Source of the DNA: Arthrobacter sp. SLBN-112
GTDB lineage: Bacteria; Actinomycetota; Actinomycetes; Actinomycetales; Micrococcaceae
DNA: 64,000 nucleotides
Assembly (NCBI RefSeq): GCF_006715225.1
Contig: NZ_VFMU01000001.1
Location: 3,968,001-4,032,000, forward strand
Reading direction: 5' to 3'
Shown one piece after another: positions 44,324-53,290 of this stretch. A program made the translations under genes and the position numbers. The first letter of the stretch is position 1, and each line of letters starts with the position of its first letter. The notes under the pieces are model-generated. The model ran no database searches, was not told the origin of the DNA, and saw nothing but the letters and a program-made list of their open reading frames with translations.

Positions 44324-45289
44324 TCAGAAGGGGCGGCGCATGCGCAGGAACACGAGCCCCGCGGCGGTCCCCAGGCCAACCAGACCTGCACCCAGCCACA
44401 CCAAGGCATCAGGCATGTCCGGAAGCGGTCCGGTGGAGGAAACGGCGCGGCCCGGGCCTTCGGGTGCAGCGGCAGCTTGCGGCACGCGGGTGGGCTGGGA
44501 CTGCCGCGCATTGATGGACAACGCGGTGGGCAGGGCGGAAGAAGGCACAGCCCCTGCCCCGCCGGCGGCCGCGCCGGCCTCGCCGGCGGATTCCTCGCCG
44601 TCGGACTCCCCAGCGCCTGATTCCGCAGCGCCGGAGCCGTGAGGATCCAGCGATCCTGCCATGCCGCCGGATCCTGGCCCGGCGGCCCGCGCGTCGGCCT
44701 GGTCAGCGGCTTCGCCAGCTCCCGTTCCCAGGAGAGGAGGGACTGCCGGGGAAAGGGCGGGGGCGCCCGCCGCGGGGGCAGCCCCGGCGGGGGCAGCCCC
44801 CGCCGGGGTGGCTGATGTGGGCATCGGCTGCGTGGAGCGCGGTTTCTGCGTGGCACCTGATTGGGCCGAACTGGAGGCCGTGCCCGATGCTGTGGGAGCG
44901 GGGGTCTGTCCACCGGGTGCCAGGGGCGTCCCTGAGACGGTGGGGACGGCTGGAACTGCCAGGCCGGAAACCGAAGCCTCCGCCGAGGCCGGCGCCGTCG
45001 TCGAACCTGTGGAGAGCGTGGCCTTCACGGCAGGAAGCAATGCACCCGGCACGGCGGGGATGGCGGGAACCTTTCCGCGCGGGGTGCCATCGTCGTCGGA
45101 ACCACCGGACGCCACGGCAGTCGCCTGCACCAATGGGTCTTGGGGCGGCGCCGCGTCATCGGCCAAGGACGCCTGGACGCCGGCGGAAAGAACCAGTACC
45201 ACTCCGACGGCTGCGGCTGCAGTGCCGCGTCGGAGTCCCCCATGGATACCGGTCCGGGACATGGAAAGCTCGGACCTGTTTGAAACCAT
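44324..45289 (-). CDS. exported Ala/Pro/Ser-rich protein with C-terminal membrane anchor
   Basis: A 321-residue protein of unknown function between cgoX and chdC. It has an N-terminal signal peptide (hydrophobic core AAAAVGVVLVLSAGV, likely cleavage near SLA at about 44). A 230-residue low-complexity region rich in Ala, Pro, Ser, Gly and Thr follows, and the C-terminal helix ALVWLGAGLVGLGTAAGLVFL ends in the positive tail RMRRPF. There is no LPXTG motif, so it is probably tail-anchored with the disordered part outside. The start is uncertain: ATG at 45289 follows a TAGGGT by 8 nt; ATGs at 45295 and 45262 are alternatives. No domain is recognised. Confidence 0.65.
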   Translation of the reverse strand: MVSNRSELSMSRTGIHGGLRRGTAAAAVGVVLVLSAGVQASLADDAAPPQDPLVQATAVASGGSDDDGTPRGKVPAIPAVPGALLPAVKATLSTGSTTAPASAEASVSGLAVPAVPTVSGTPLAPGGQTPAPTASGTASSSAQSGATQKPRSTQPMPTSATPAGAAPAGAAPAAGAPALSPAVPPLLGTGAGEAADQADARAAGPGSGGMAGSLDPHGSGAAESGAGESDGEESAGEAGAAAGGAGAVPSSALPTALSINARQSQPTRVPQAAAAPEGPGRAVSSTGPLPDMPDALVWLGAGLVGLGTAAGLVFLRMRRPF

Positions 45290-45297
45290 AGTCATCG

Positions 45298-45303
45298 ACC
45301 CTA
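45298..45303 (-). promoter_or_regulatory. possible -10 element of the exported-protein gene
   Basis: TAGGGT on the minus strand lies 8 nt before the preferred ATG, which would give a near-leaderless mRNA and a promoter inside the heme cluster. Confidence 0.3.
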
Positions 45304-45400
45304 GCCAGAACACTTGCCCGATTGAAAACCGGGAAGCGCCCCGCGGCCACTGCTCAGCGCTGGCGCCAACCAGCCACGCCGCGCTGACCAGCGGCGATGC

Positions 45401-46915
45401 TCAGGCGCCCGTCAATTGGCCGATTTGCTCACGTGTGTCGGCAACGACGGCGGCCAGGCCGTTTCCGGCCACCCAACCGCCTACCACCGCCAGCCCACCG
45501 GCGGCAGTACACGCCCGGCGGATCGCCGCTGCCCGCGCCCGGTGTCCCACCGCCGCGAACGGCAGGGACCCGCGCCACCGCACCACGTCCCAGCCCCGAA
45601 TCTCGTCCCCGGCTATCTGCACGCCCAGGAGAGCGGAAGCGTCGCGCAGGGCGGCAGCGAAAAGCTCGTCATCGGTTTCCGGGCCGGCCGGCTGCTGCCC
45701 GGAAGCGCCATCCACCCGGCCATAGGAGAGCCGCACCACGTGGCGTCCCGGGCCGGCAGCGGCCGCCAACCAATCCCACTTGCCTGTGGCGTGGGTCAGC
45801 GCCTTTGCTTCGATGCCAGGCGTTTGCGGGGCCACCAGGATCCCTGTTCCCCGGGGCCGCCGGTCCAGCTCCGGTTTGTCCAGGACCAATGTGACCAGCT
45901 TGACGTCAGGTCCGGATGCAGGCTTCTTGCCCGCAATCAGGGGGACAGCAGTTTCCAGCAGTCCGACGGCGGCCGGGCCGTCCACGGCCATGACCAGCAG
46001 GGCGGTGCGGAAGATTGTCCCGGCGGCGTCGACCAGCCAGCCGTCCGGGGTGCGGGAAACCGACGTCGCGGCGGTGCCCGCCAGTAGTGTCACGCCCCGG
46101 CCGCGGAGATCCGCTACCAGCGCCTCCACAAGAGTGTGCATCCCGCCCTCCAGGCCCGCGACGGCGGAGCCGGCCTTGGCAGGTTTGTCCGGTTGCCCCG
46201 CCGGGAGGTCCTGCCCCGCCTCGGCTTGGCTGCCGGCGCTGGCGCCGGCGGAAGGTGCGGCGGCCCTGTTTGTTCCGCCACCGCGCCGCTGGGCTGAAAC
46301 GGCGGCAGCGAGGGAACCGTGTCGGCGCATTCCGGCGCGCAGGCCGGGAGCCACCATGTCGACGTCGAGCAGGCCGGGATCTGCGGAGTGGACGCCGCCC
46401 ACCACAGGCGAGACCAGGCGTTCCAGCACCCGCGAACCCATCCGGGCCCGGACCAGGGCGGAGACGCTGGTGACGCCCTTGCCGGCTCCTACGGAAGCGG
46501 GCAGCAGCCGGTCCAGGGAAGCCCGCAGCGAACCCAGGGTGCCCAGGGTGCGGCGGACCTCAGGGTCCCAGGGGTTGGCGGGGATGCCCAATACACCGGT
46601 CCTGGGCAGTTCGCGGGGGCCGTCCGGAAGCTGCACCCAGGCACCGCCGGGACGGGGAGGAACAATCTTGCTGCCCAGGCCGAGTTCGGCACAGAGCCTT
46701 GCGACGGCGTCGGACCGCGTGGCGAAGGACTCTGCACCGCTGTCCAGGGTGAGCCCGGCAACCGTATGGCTGCCTACACAGCCGCCCCACGCCGCGCCCG
46801 CCTCCAGGACGGTCACCTCGTGGCCGCTCGCGGCGAGTTCCCGGGCGGAGAGCAGCCCGGAAATCCCGCCGCCCACCACCAGTGCCGTACGGGGCAAGGC
46901 CGCTGAGCTGCCCAC
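45401..46915 (-). CDS. cgoX: coproporphyrinogen III oxidase (CgoX/HemY type)
   Basis: A 504-residue FAD-dependent oxidase. The Rossmann dinucleotide-binding motif GGGISGLLSARELAASG is at 15-31, with VTVLEAG after it. TLDSGAESFATR (about 55-66) and the active-site region around SPVVGGVHSADPGLLDVDM (about 165-183) are typical of HemY/CgoX. The C-terminal FAD motif is near GGWVAGNGLAAVV (about 480-492). It oxidises coproporphyrinogen III to coproporphyrin III, feeding CpfC. The GTG start is 3 nt after hemE, with GGAG inside the end of hemE 6 nt before it. A region of about 30 residues near 205-240 is a low-complexity insertion. Confidence 0.93.
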   Translation of the reverse strand: MGSSAALPRTALVVGGGISGLLSARELAASGHEVTVLEAGAAWGGCVGSHTVAGLTLDSGAESFATRSDAVARLCAELGLGSKIVPPRPGGAWVQLPDGPRELPRTGVLGIPANPWDPEVRRTLGTLGSLRASLDRLLPASVGAGKGVTSVSALVRARMGSRVLERLVSPVVGGVHSADPGLLDVDMVAPGLRAGMRRHGSLAAAVSAQRRGGGTNRAAAPSAGASAGSQAEAGQDLPAGQPDKPAKAGSAVAGLEGGMHTLVEALVADLRGRGVTLLAGTAATSVSRTPDGWLVDAAGTIFRTALLVMAVDGPAAVGLLETAVPLIAGKKPASGPDVKLVTLVLDKPELDRRPRGTGILVAPQTPGIEAKALTHATGKWDWLAAAAGPGRHVVRLSYGRVDGASGQQPAGPETDDELFAAALRDASALLGVQIAGDEIRGWDVVRWRGSLPFAAVGHRARAAAIRRACTAAGGLAVVGGWVAGNGLAAVVADTREQIGQLTGA

Positions 46916-46918
46916 TGG

Positions 46919-48013
46919 TTACTCCGGCGAGATGGAGTGGATCAGCTCCACCACCCGGGTCAGGACGTCCGGGTCGGTTTCGGGCGGTACACCGTGCCCC
47001 AGGTTCAGGACGTGGCCGGGAGCTGCGGAGCCGGCCGCGATGACCTCACGGACGTGGGCCTCAAGGATTTCCCAGGGGGCTGACAGCAGTGCGGGATCGA
47101 TGTTTCCCTGCAGCGGTACAGTTCCGCCCAGCCGCCGGTTGGCCTCATCGAGCGGCAGCCGGTAGTCCACGCCCACCACGTCCACGCCCACGTCGCGCAT
47201 GGCAACGAGGAGTTCGGAGGTACCGGTGCCGAAGTGGATCAGCGGAGCCCCGAGGTGGCGCACATGGTCCAGGGCACGGGCCGACGCCGGCGCTACGTAC
47301 TTGGTGTAATCGGCCAGTCCCAGCGAACCCGCCCAGGAGTCGAAGAGCTGGGCGGCGGAGGCACCGGCCTCCAGCTGCGCCTGGAGGAACATGCCGGAGG
47401 CGTCGGCAGCCCAGTTGGCCAGCGCGGTCCAGGTTTCCGGATCGGCGTGCATCATGGTCCGCGGGCCGAGGTGGTCGCGGGAGGGTTTCCCTTCCACCAT
47501 GTAGGCGGCCAGGGTGAACGGCGCGCCGGCGAAACCAATCAGCGGCGTCTTGCCCAGCTCCGCCACGGTCAGGCGGACGGCTTCGCGGATGGGCTCCAGT
47601 GCTTCCCAGGTGAGCTGGGGCAGCGCGGCAACGTCTGCCGCGGTCCGCACGGGCCTGTCGAGGACCGGGCCCACGCCGGGAACGATGTCCACTCCCACCC
47701 CGGCGAGCTTGAGCGGGATCACGATGTCCGAGAAGAAGATGCCGGCGTCCACGTCGTGGCGGCGGACGGGCTGGAGCGTGATCTCTGAGGCCAGCTCCGG
47801 CCGGAGGCAGGAGTCCAGCATGGCGATGCCCTCGCGCACCTTGAGGTATTCCGGCAGCGACCGGCCTGCCTGCCGCATGAACCAGACGGGACGGCGGGAC
47901 GGCTTTCCCCCGCGGTAGGCCGTGATCAGCGGTGAATCCGCTGTACGGCCGTCCATCAGCGGATGGTCTGCGGAAAGGACGCCGGCAGCGGAGACGGCAG
48001 GGCTAGGAGTCAT
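46919..48013 (-). CDS. hemE: uroporphyrinogen decarboxylase
   Basis: A 364-residue HemE. The hallmarks are PVWFMRQAGRSLPEY (about 32-46), the substrate-binding region with FSDIVIPLKLAGVGVDI (about 78-94), GFAGAPFTLAAYM near 145 and LQGNIDPALL near 305. It removes four acetate carboxyls from uroporphyrinogen III to give coproporphyrinogen III. First gene of the leftward heme operon, divergent from hemA. The ATG at 48013 is preferred; a longer frame to 48100 overlaps the promoter region. Confidence 0.95.
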   Translation of the reverse strand: MTPSPAVSAAGVLSADHPLMDGRTADSPLITAYRGGKPSRRPVWFMRQAGRSLPEYLKVREGIAMLDSCLRPELASEITLQPVRRHDVDAGIFFSDIVIPLKLAGVGVDIVPGVGPVLDRPVRTAADVAALPQLTWEALEPIREAVRLTVAELGKTPLIGFAGAPFTLAAYMVEGKPSRDHLGPRTMMHADPETWTALANWAADASGMFLQAQLEAGASAAQLFDSWAGSLGLADYTKYVAPASARALDHVRHLGAPLIHFGTGTSELLVAMRDVGVDVVGVDYRLPLDEANRRLGGTVPLQGNIDPALLSAPWEILEAHVREVIAAGSAAPGHVLNLGHGVPPETDPDVLTRVVELIHSISPE

Positions 48014-48156
48014 GCTTTTGATTGTGCCCAAAAAGAGCTGCAAAAGATAACGACAACCTGTCGCTGACAGTACGGGCGCGGGAAGGGTGGCGCAGATCAC
48101 GGGGCACTGTGGCGACTATCCTTTCCGGTGGTTGTTCTACCAGGCAACGAAAAAGC

Positions 48157-48162
48157 TATGAT
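48157..48162 (+). promoter_or_regulatory. -10 element of hemA, probably near-leaderless
   Basis: TATGAT, an almost perfect -10, ends 9 nt before the hemA GTG. A TTGTTC 19 bp upstream may be the -35. No ribosome-binding site is seen between. Confidence 0.55.
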
Positions 48163-48171
48163 TGGTCTGCT

Positions 48172-49497
48172 GTGGTTCTTTTCTCATTGGTGGCTACACA
48201 CGCCGACATCGATCTTGAAACCGTTGCTCAGTTGAGCAACGGTTCCTCCGGGATTGCCGCATCCGCCCTCACCGAATCGCCCGCCGTCGCAGGGGCAGTG
48301 GTCCTGGCCACCTGCAACCGCTACGAAATTTACGGTGAAGCCGCCAACTCCAGCGACGTCGAAGCTGCCCGGGCAGCACTCGTGGCCCGGATCAGCGAGG
48401 CCAGCGGGCTGGCCGAACCCCTCGTCTCGCGTTCCTTCAGCACGCGCACCGGCCCCGAGGTGACCCAGCACCTGTTCGCCGTCAGCGCTGGACTTGACTC
48501 CGCCGTCGTCGGGGAACGCGAAATTGCCGGGCAGGTGCGGCGTGCGCTGATTACCGCCCAGCACGACGGCACCGCCAGCGCCGGCCTGGTCCGGCTTTTC
48601 CAGGCCGCCTCCAAGACCGCCAAGGACGTGGGCGCACAGACGGCCCTCGGTTCCCGCGGCCTCTCCATCGTCTCCGTGGCACTGGACCTGGCCACCGATC
48701 TTTCCGAGAACCCCGACTGGGCAGCCAAGAAGGTTGTGCTGTTCGGAACCGGCGCCTACGCCGGGGCCACCATGGCACTGCTGCGCGAACGCGGCTGCAC
48801 CGACATTTCCGTGTACTCCTCCTCCGGCCGGGCCGAAGGATTCGTCGCCTCCCGCGGCGGCACCGCCCTGGACGTGGATTCGCTGCGGTCGGCCGTGGCG
48901 GCTGCCGATGTGATGATCGGCTGCAGCGGATCGGACACCCGGGTTGAAGCCGATGAGCTGGCCGAGGTGCGGACAGGTTCACCGCAGCCCCTGATCGCCA
49001 TCGACCTTGCCCTCACCCACGACTTCGACCCCGCTGTCGGCGAGCTGGACGGAGTGGAGCTGCTCACCCTGGAGTCAGTGCGCCTTGCCGCGCCGCAGGA
49101 ACAGGCGGAATCCCTGGCCCAGGCCAGCGGCATCGTAAAGGGTGCTGCCAAGGCGTTCGAGCAGGAGCGGGAAGCCCGGTCCGTCGATTCAGCCATCGTT
49201 GCCCTGCGGCGGCACACCATGAATGTCCTGGACGCGGAGATGGAAAAGGTCCGCGCCCGCCACGGCTGCACGGCCGCCGCCGAGGAAGTCGAGTTCGCGC
49301 TCCGCCGCATGGTCAAGCAGCTGCTGCACGTTCCCACGGTCCGCGCCCGCGAACTCGCCGCCAACGGCCAGCAGGACGATTACGTCGCCGCGCTGGAGGC
49401 CCTTTACGGCATCACCGTCGAACAGCCCGGCACCGCTGCCCCTGCCGCCGTCGAGGCCGAATGCCCGGTGGACCACCGGGGCCGCGAAACCGCCTGA
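48172..49497 (+). CDS. hemA: glutamyl-tRNA reductase
   Basis: A 441-residue HemA. The catalytic Cys48 is in [28 protein letters not shown] (about 105-120) follows, then the NADPH Rossmann region [17 protein letters not shown] (about 185-201) and the C-terminal dimerisation helix. It reduces glutamate on tRNA-Glu to glutamate-1-semialdehyde, the committed step of heme synthesis, and is normally the regulated enzyme. The GTG start gives [15 protein letters not shown], matching the expected N-terminus; an in-frame ATG 50 codons upstream lies in the hemE promoter and is rejected. Confidence 0.95.
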   Translation: MVLFSLVATHADIDLETVAQLSNGSSGIAASALTESPAVAGAVVLATCNRYEIYGEAANSSDVEAARAALVARISEASGLAEPLVSRSFSTRTGPEVTQHLFAVSAGLDSAVVGEREIAGQVRRALITAQHDGTASAGLVRLFQAASKTAKDVGAQTALGSRGLSIVSVALDLATDLSENPDWAAKKVVLFGTGAYAGATMALLRERGCTDISVYSSSGRAEGFVASRGGTALDVDSLRSAVAAADVMIGCSGSDTRVEADELAEVRTGSPQPLIAIDLALTHDFDPAVGELDGVELLTLESVRLAAPQEQAESLAQASGIVKGAAKAFEQEREARSVDSAIVALRRHTMNVLDAEMEKVRARHGCTAAAEEVEFALRRMVKQLLHVPTVRARELAANGQQDDYVAALEALYGITVEQPGTAAPAAVEAECPVDHRGRETA

Positions 49498-49512
49498 CTC
49501 ACAAACACCCGC

Positions 49513-49571
49513 TTGCTCTATCAGATATGGCTCCTAAACCACCGGTTTGGGAGCCATATCTGATAGAGCAA
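49513..49571. terminator. 28-bp palindrome between convergent hemA and moeZ
   Basis: Arms 49513-49540 and 49544-49571 pair over 28 bp with one T-G wobble and a 3-nt loop. The central part reads TATCAGATATGGCTCC. There is no U-tract on either side. Confidence 0.8.
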
Positions 49572-49575
49572 CCGG

Positions 49576-50775
49576 TCAGTAGACCGGCTTATCGGGTTCC
49601 ACGTCGCGCACCCAGGCCAGGATCCCGCCGTCGAGATGGCTGACCCGCTGGTAACCCGCCTGCCGTGCTGCCGCCAACACGTTCGCGGACCGGGTCCCGG
49701 CCTTGCAGTGGAACACGATATCCCGATCCTGCGGCAGTTCGTCCCACGCCTCGCCGGCGAGGATCCGTCCCTGCGGGATCAGTTTGGCCCCGTCGATCCG
49801 GACAATGTCGTATTCCCCGGCCTCGCGGACGTCCACCAGTTCGAAGTCCTTGAGCCCGGCTTTCCGCGACGCCAGCATGGTGGCCAGCTGCGTGGCGGTA
49901 ACGGTATGTTCCGTATCCGCCTCTGCTGTGGGCGGGATGCCGCAGAAGGCCTCATAGTCGGTGAGCTCCGTGATGGGTTCCGCCTCGGGGTCCTTCGACA
50001 CGCGGATCTCGCGCCAGCTCCCGCCCAGGGCGTCAAACAGGGCCACGCGGCCCAGCAGGGAGCGTCCGACGCCGGTGATCAGCTTCACTGCCTCGGTCAC
50101 CATGAGCGATCCCACGGCAGCGCAGAGCATGCCGAACACCCCGCCCTCCCCGCAGGAAGGCACGGAACCGGCAGGCGGAGCCTCCGGATACAGGTCGCGG
50201 TAGGTGGGACCGTGCTTCTCCCAGAACACGCTGACCTGGCCGTCGAACCGGAAGATGGAACCCCATACGTAGGGCTTGCCCAGGATGGCGGCGGCATCGT
50301 TCACCAGGTACCTGGTGGCAAAGTTGTCGGCCCCGTCAAGAATGAGGTCATACCCGGCGAAAAGCTCCAGGGCGTTGGAGGAGTCCAGGCGCAGGTTGTG
50401 CAGCCGGACATCCACCAGCGGATTCAGCTCCGCGATGGCGTCGCGTGCAGACTCGATCTTGGGCCGGCCTACGTCGCTGACGCCGTGGATCACCTGGCGC
50501 TGCAGGTTGCTCAGGTCCACCACGTCATCGTCAACGATTCCAATGGTGCCTACGCCCGCCGCAGCCAAGTACAGCAAGGCCGGCGCGCCCAGGCCGCCGG
50601 CACCAATCACCAGCACCCTGGCGTTCTTGAGCCGCCGCTGGCCCAGGGCACCGATCTCCGGAATGATCAAGTGCCGGGAGTAACGCTCCACCTCATCAGG
50701 GGTAAGGCCGGCAGCCGGTTCCACCAGCGGATCCAGCGAAAGGGTTGAAACATTTGCGGTGAAAGACGAAGCCAT
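49576..50775 (-). CDS. moeZ: MoeZ/ThiF-type adenylyltransferase with C-terminal rhodanese domain
   Basis: A 399-residue two-domain protein. The E1-like adenylation domain (about 25-270) has the Rossmann motif GAGGLGAPALLYLAAAG (59-75), the IVDDDVVDLSNLQRQ and DGADNFATRYLVND segments. The rhodanese domain (about 290-399) has the persulfide Cys357 in HCKAGTRSA. MoeZ-type proteins adenylate and sulfurate small ubiquitin-like carriers (MoaD, ThiS, CysO) for molybdopterin, thiamine and cysteine synthesis. ThiS is encoded about 3.5 kb away, so it may be a client. Divergent from the TetR gene. Confidence 0.92.
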   Translation of the reverse strand: MASSFTANVSTLSLDPLVEPAAGLTPDEVERYSRHLIIPEIGALGQRRLKNARVLVIGAGGLGAPALLYLAAAGVGTIGIVDDDVVDLSNLQRQVIHGVSDVGRPKIESARDAIAELNPLVDVRLHNLRLDSSNALELFAGYDLILDGADNFATRYLVNDAAAILGKPYVWGSIFRFDGQVSVFWEKHGPTYRDLYPEAPPAGSVPSCGEGGVFGMLCAAVGSLMVTEAVKLITGVGRSLLGRVALFDALGGSWREIRVSKDPEAEPITELTDYEAFCGIPPTAEADTEHTVTATQLATMLASRKAGLKDFELVDVREAGEYDIVRIDGAKLIPQGRILAGEAWDELPQDRDIVFHCKAGTRSANVLAAARQAGYQRVSHLDGGILAWVRDVEPDKPVY

Positions 50776-50842
50776 ACTTCAATGTATGCCCCGGAATACC
50801 GGCGGGTCATATTACCCCGCAGTAAAGTGAAGGGTAACTGCA

Positions 50843-51526
50843 ATGGAAAGAAGGACAACTGTGGTCCCTGAAGCACGGGCTGACCGCCCGCCCGCCGCCG
50901 AACCGCAAACTGCCTCCCGCCCCGCAGGCCATCGGTCCGCCCGGCTGCCCCGGGATGAGCGCCGCGCACAGCTGCTGGCGGCAGCCCAGGAGGTGTTCGT
51001 GGCCAACGGCTACCACGGTGCGGCCATGGATGAAATTGCGGAGACCGCGCACGTCAGCAAACCAGTGCTGTACCAGCACTTCCCCTCCAAGCGCGACCTT
51101 TACCTGGCACTGCTGGAAAGCCATCTGGCGTCCCTGACCGAGCTGATGCTGGGTGCCCTGAATTCCACCACGGACAATGATGAACGAGTCCAGGCCGTCA
51201 TGCGGGCCTACTTCCACTTCATCGCCAATGACGACCAGGCCCACCGCCTGGTGTTCGAGTCCGACCTGATCAACGACCCCGATGTCAGCTCCAGGCTGGA
51301 AACCTTCAACCGGACCTTCGCCGATGCCATCGCCAGGGTCATTGCCGAGGACACCAAGCTCCCCCACCTCGAAGCCCAACTCCTGGGCCGCGGACTGGCG
51401 GGAATGGCGCAGGTCAGCGCCCGGTACTGGCTGGAAACGGACGGCAACCTGGACCTCAACGTGGCCAGTGACCTCATCTACCGTTTAGCTTGGCGCGGAA
51501 TCTCTCGCTTCCCCAAAGAGTCCTAG
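50843..51526 (+). CDS. TetR/AcrR family transcriptional regulator
   Basis: A 227-residue regulator with a 35-residue Pro/Ala-rich extension before the DNA-binding domain. The TetR HTH is clear: RRAQLLAAAQEVFVANGYHG (about 40-59), then MDEIAETAHVSKPVLYQHFPSKRDLY in helices 2-4. The ligand-binding domain (90-225) is all helical. The effector is unknown. AAGGG lies 7 nt before the ATG. The 67-nt gap to divergent moeZ contains GGGT/ACCC-type inverted repeats that might be its operator. Confidence 0.9.
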   Translation: MERRTTVVPEARADRPPAAEPQTASRPAGHRSARLPRDERRAQLLAAAQEVFVANGYHGAAMDEIAETAHVSKPVLYQHFPSKRDLYLALLESHLASLTELMLGALNSTTDNDERVQAVMRAYFHFIANDDQAHRLVFESDLINDPDVSSRLETFNRTFADAIARVIAEDTKLPHLEAQLLGRGLAGMAQVSARYWLETDGNLDLNVASDLIYRLAWRGISRFPKES

Positions 51527-51588
51527 ACTACAAATAAGACAACACCTCGTAGAGAAACACGAGTACTTTCACAGGCTGGGAGGCCCCC

Positions 51589-51813
51589 TTGGAAATTAAG
51601 ATCGGCGTTCAAAACGTTGGCCGCGAGATCGTGCTGGAATCGGCCCAGGACGCGGAGACTGTGGCCAAGGTTGTAGGTGAAGCCATCAATGGCGGCAGCG
51701 AACTGCGGCTGAAGGATGACAAAGGACGCGTGATCATCGTTCCGGGCAATGCACTGGCGTATGTGGAGATTGGCGCCGAAGAGGTTCGGCGCGTCGGGTT
51801 CGGCCAGTTCTAG
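51589..51813 (+). CDS. DUF3107 family small protein
   Basis: A 74-residue protein matching the actinobacterial DUF3107 family, with EIKIGVQNVGREIVLES at the start and an ALAYVEIGAEEVRRVGFG ending. No catalytic motif is evident. The TTG start is supported by GGGAGG 5 nt upstream. It follows the TetR gene on the same strand, with a 62-nt gap. Function unknown. Confidence 0.88.
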   Translation: MEIKIGVQNVGREIVLESAQDAETVAKVVGEAINGGSELRLKDDKGRVIIVPGNALAYVEIGAEEVRRVGFGQF

Positions 51814-51834
51814 TCCCCGGTTCCAAGGAGATCC

Positions 51835-52137
51835 ATGCTTTCGCTGACCATCGTGGTGCTGGCCACTGTCGCCGCCGGCTTCGTCGTCTGGGCCAATGAC
51901 AGGCGGCATGCCAAGTACGGGGCTGCGCTGCCGGCGGGCGTGGCTGCAGGTGTTGCGGCGCTGGTGTGGATCATCCTGATGGCAGCGGGATTCGGCTACC
52001 TGCCCGGGCTGACCTGGCTTCCCTGGGTCCTGCCCGTCGTTCTGGGCACTGCTGCCGCCGTCGTCGCCGTCGTATACCTGGGGCGCACGCGTGCGCGTCA
52101 CGATGCACAGCAGCTCACGGCGATCCTGCGGCGCTGA
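51835..52137 (+). CDS. small three-helix membrane protein
   Basis: A 100-residue hydrophobic protein with three predicted membrane helices (about 1-18, 35-55 and 63-83) and a basic cytoplasmic end (GRTRARHDAQQ). AAGGAG stands 5 nt before the ATG. It starts 21 nt after the DUF3107 gene, so the two are probably co-transcribed. I recognise no family. Function unknown. Confidence 0.75.
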   Translation: MLSLTIVVLATVAAGFVVWANDRRHAKYGAALPAGVAAGVAALVWIILMAAGFGYLPGLTWLPWVLPVVLGTAAAVVAVVYLGRTRARHDAQQLTAILRR

Positions 52138-52168
52138 GCTTCCAGTCACCTGCTCCTGGCGGGAAAGA

Positions 52169-52218
52169 TTAAACGGCTGTGGCCACCACCCATGCGGGTG
52201 GTGGCCACAGCCGTTTAA
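52169..52218. terminator. perfect 23-bp palindrome between convergent genes
   Basis: Arms 52169-52191 and 52196-52218 are perfectly complementary over 23 bp with a 4-nt loop (ATGC). The stem contains GGCTGTGGCCACCACCC. It lies 31 nt after the small membrane-protein gene and 16 nt from the thiG stop. Confidence 0.85.
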
Positions 52219-52233
52219 CCGGATGGCGGGGGC

Positions 52234-53286
<1,053 letters not shown>

Positions 53287-53290
<4 letters not shown>

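Noticed and set aside
44324..45289. LPXTG sortase substrate
   Set aside because: The C-terminal helix and basic tail are present, but no LPXTG-like motif precedes them.
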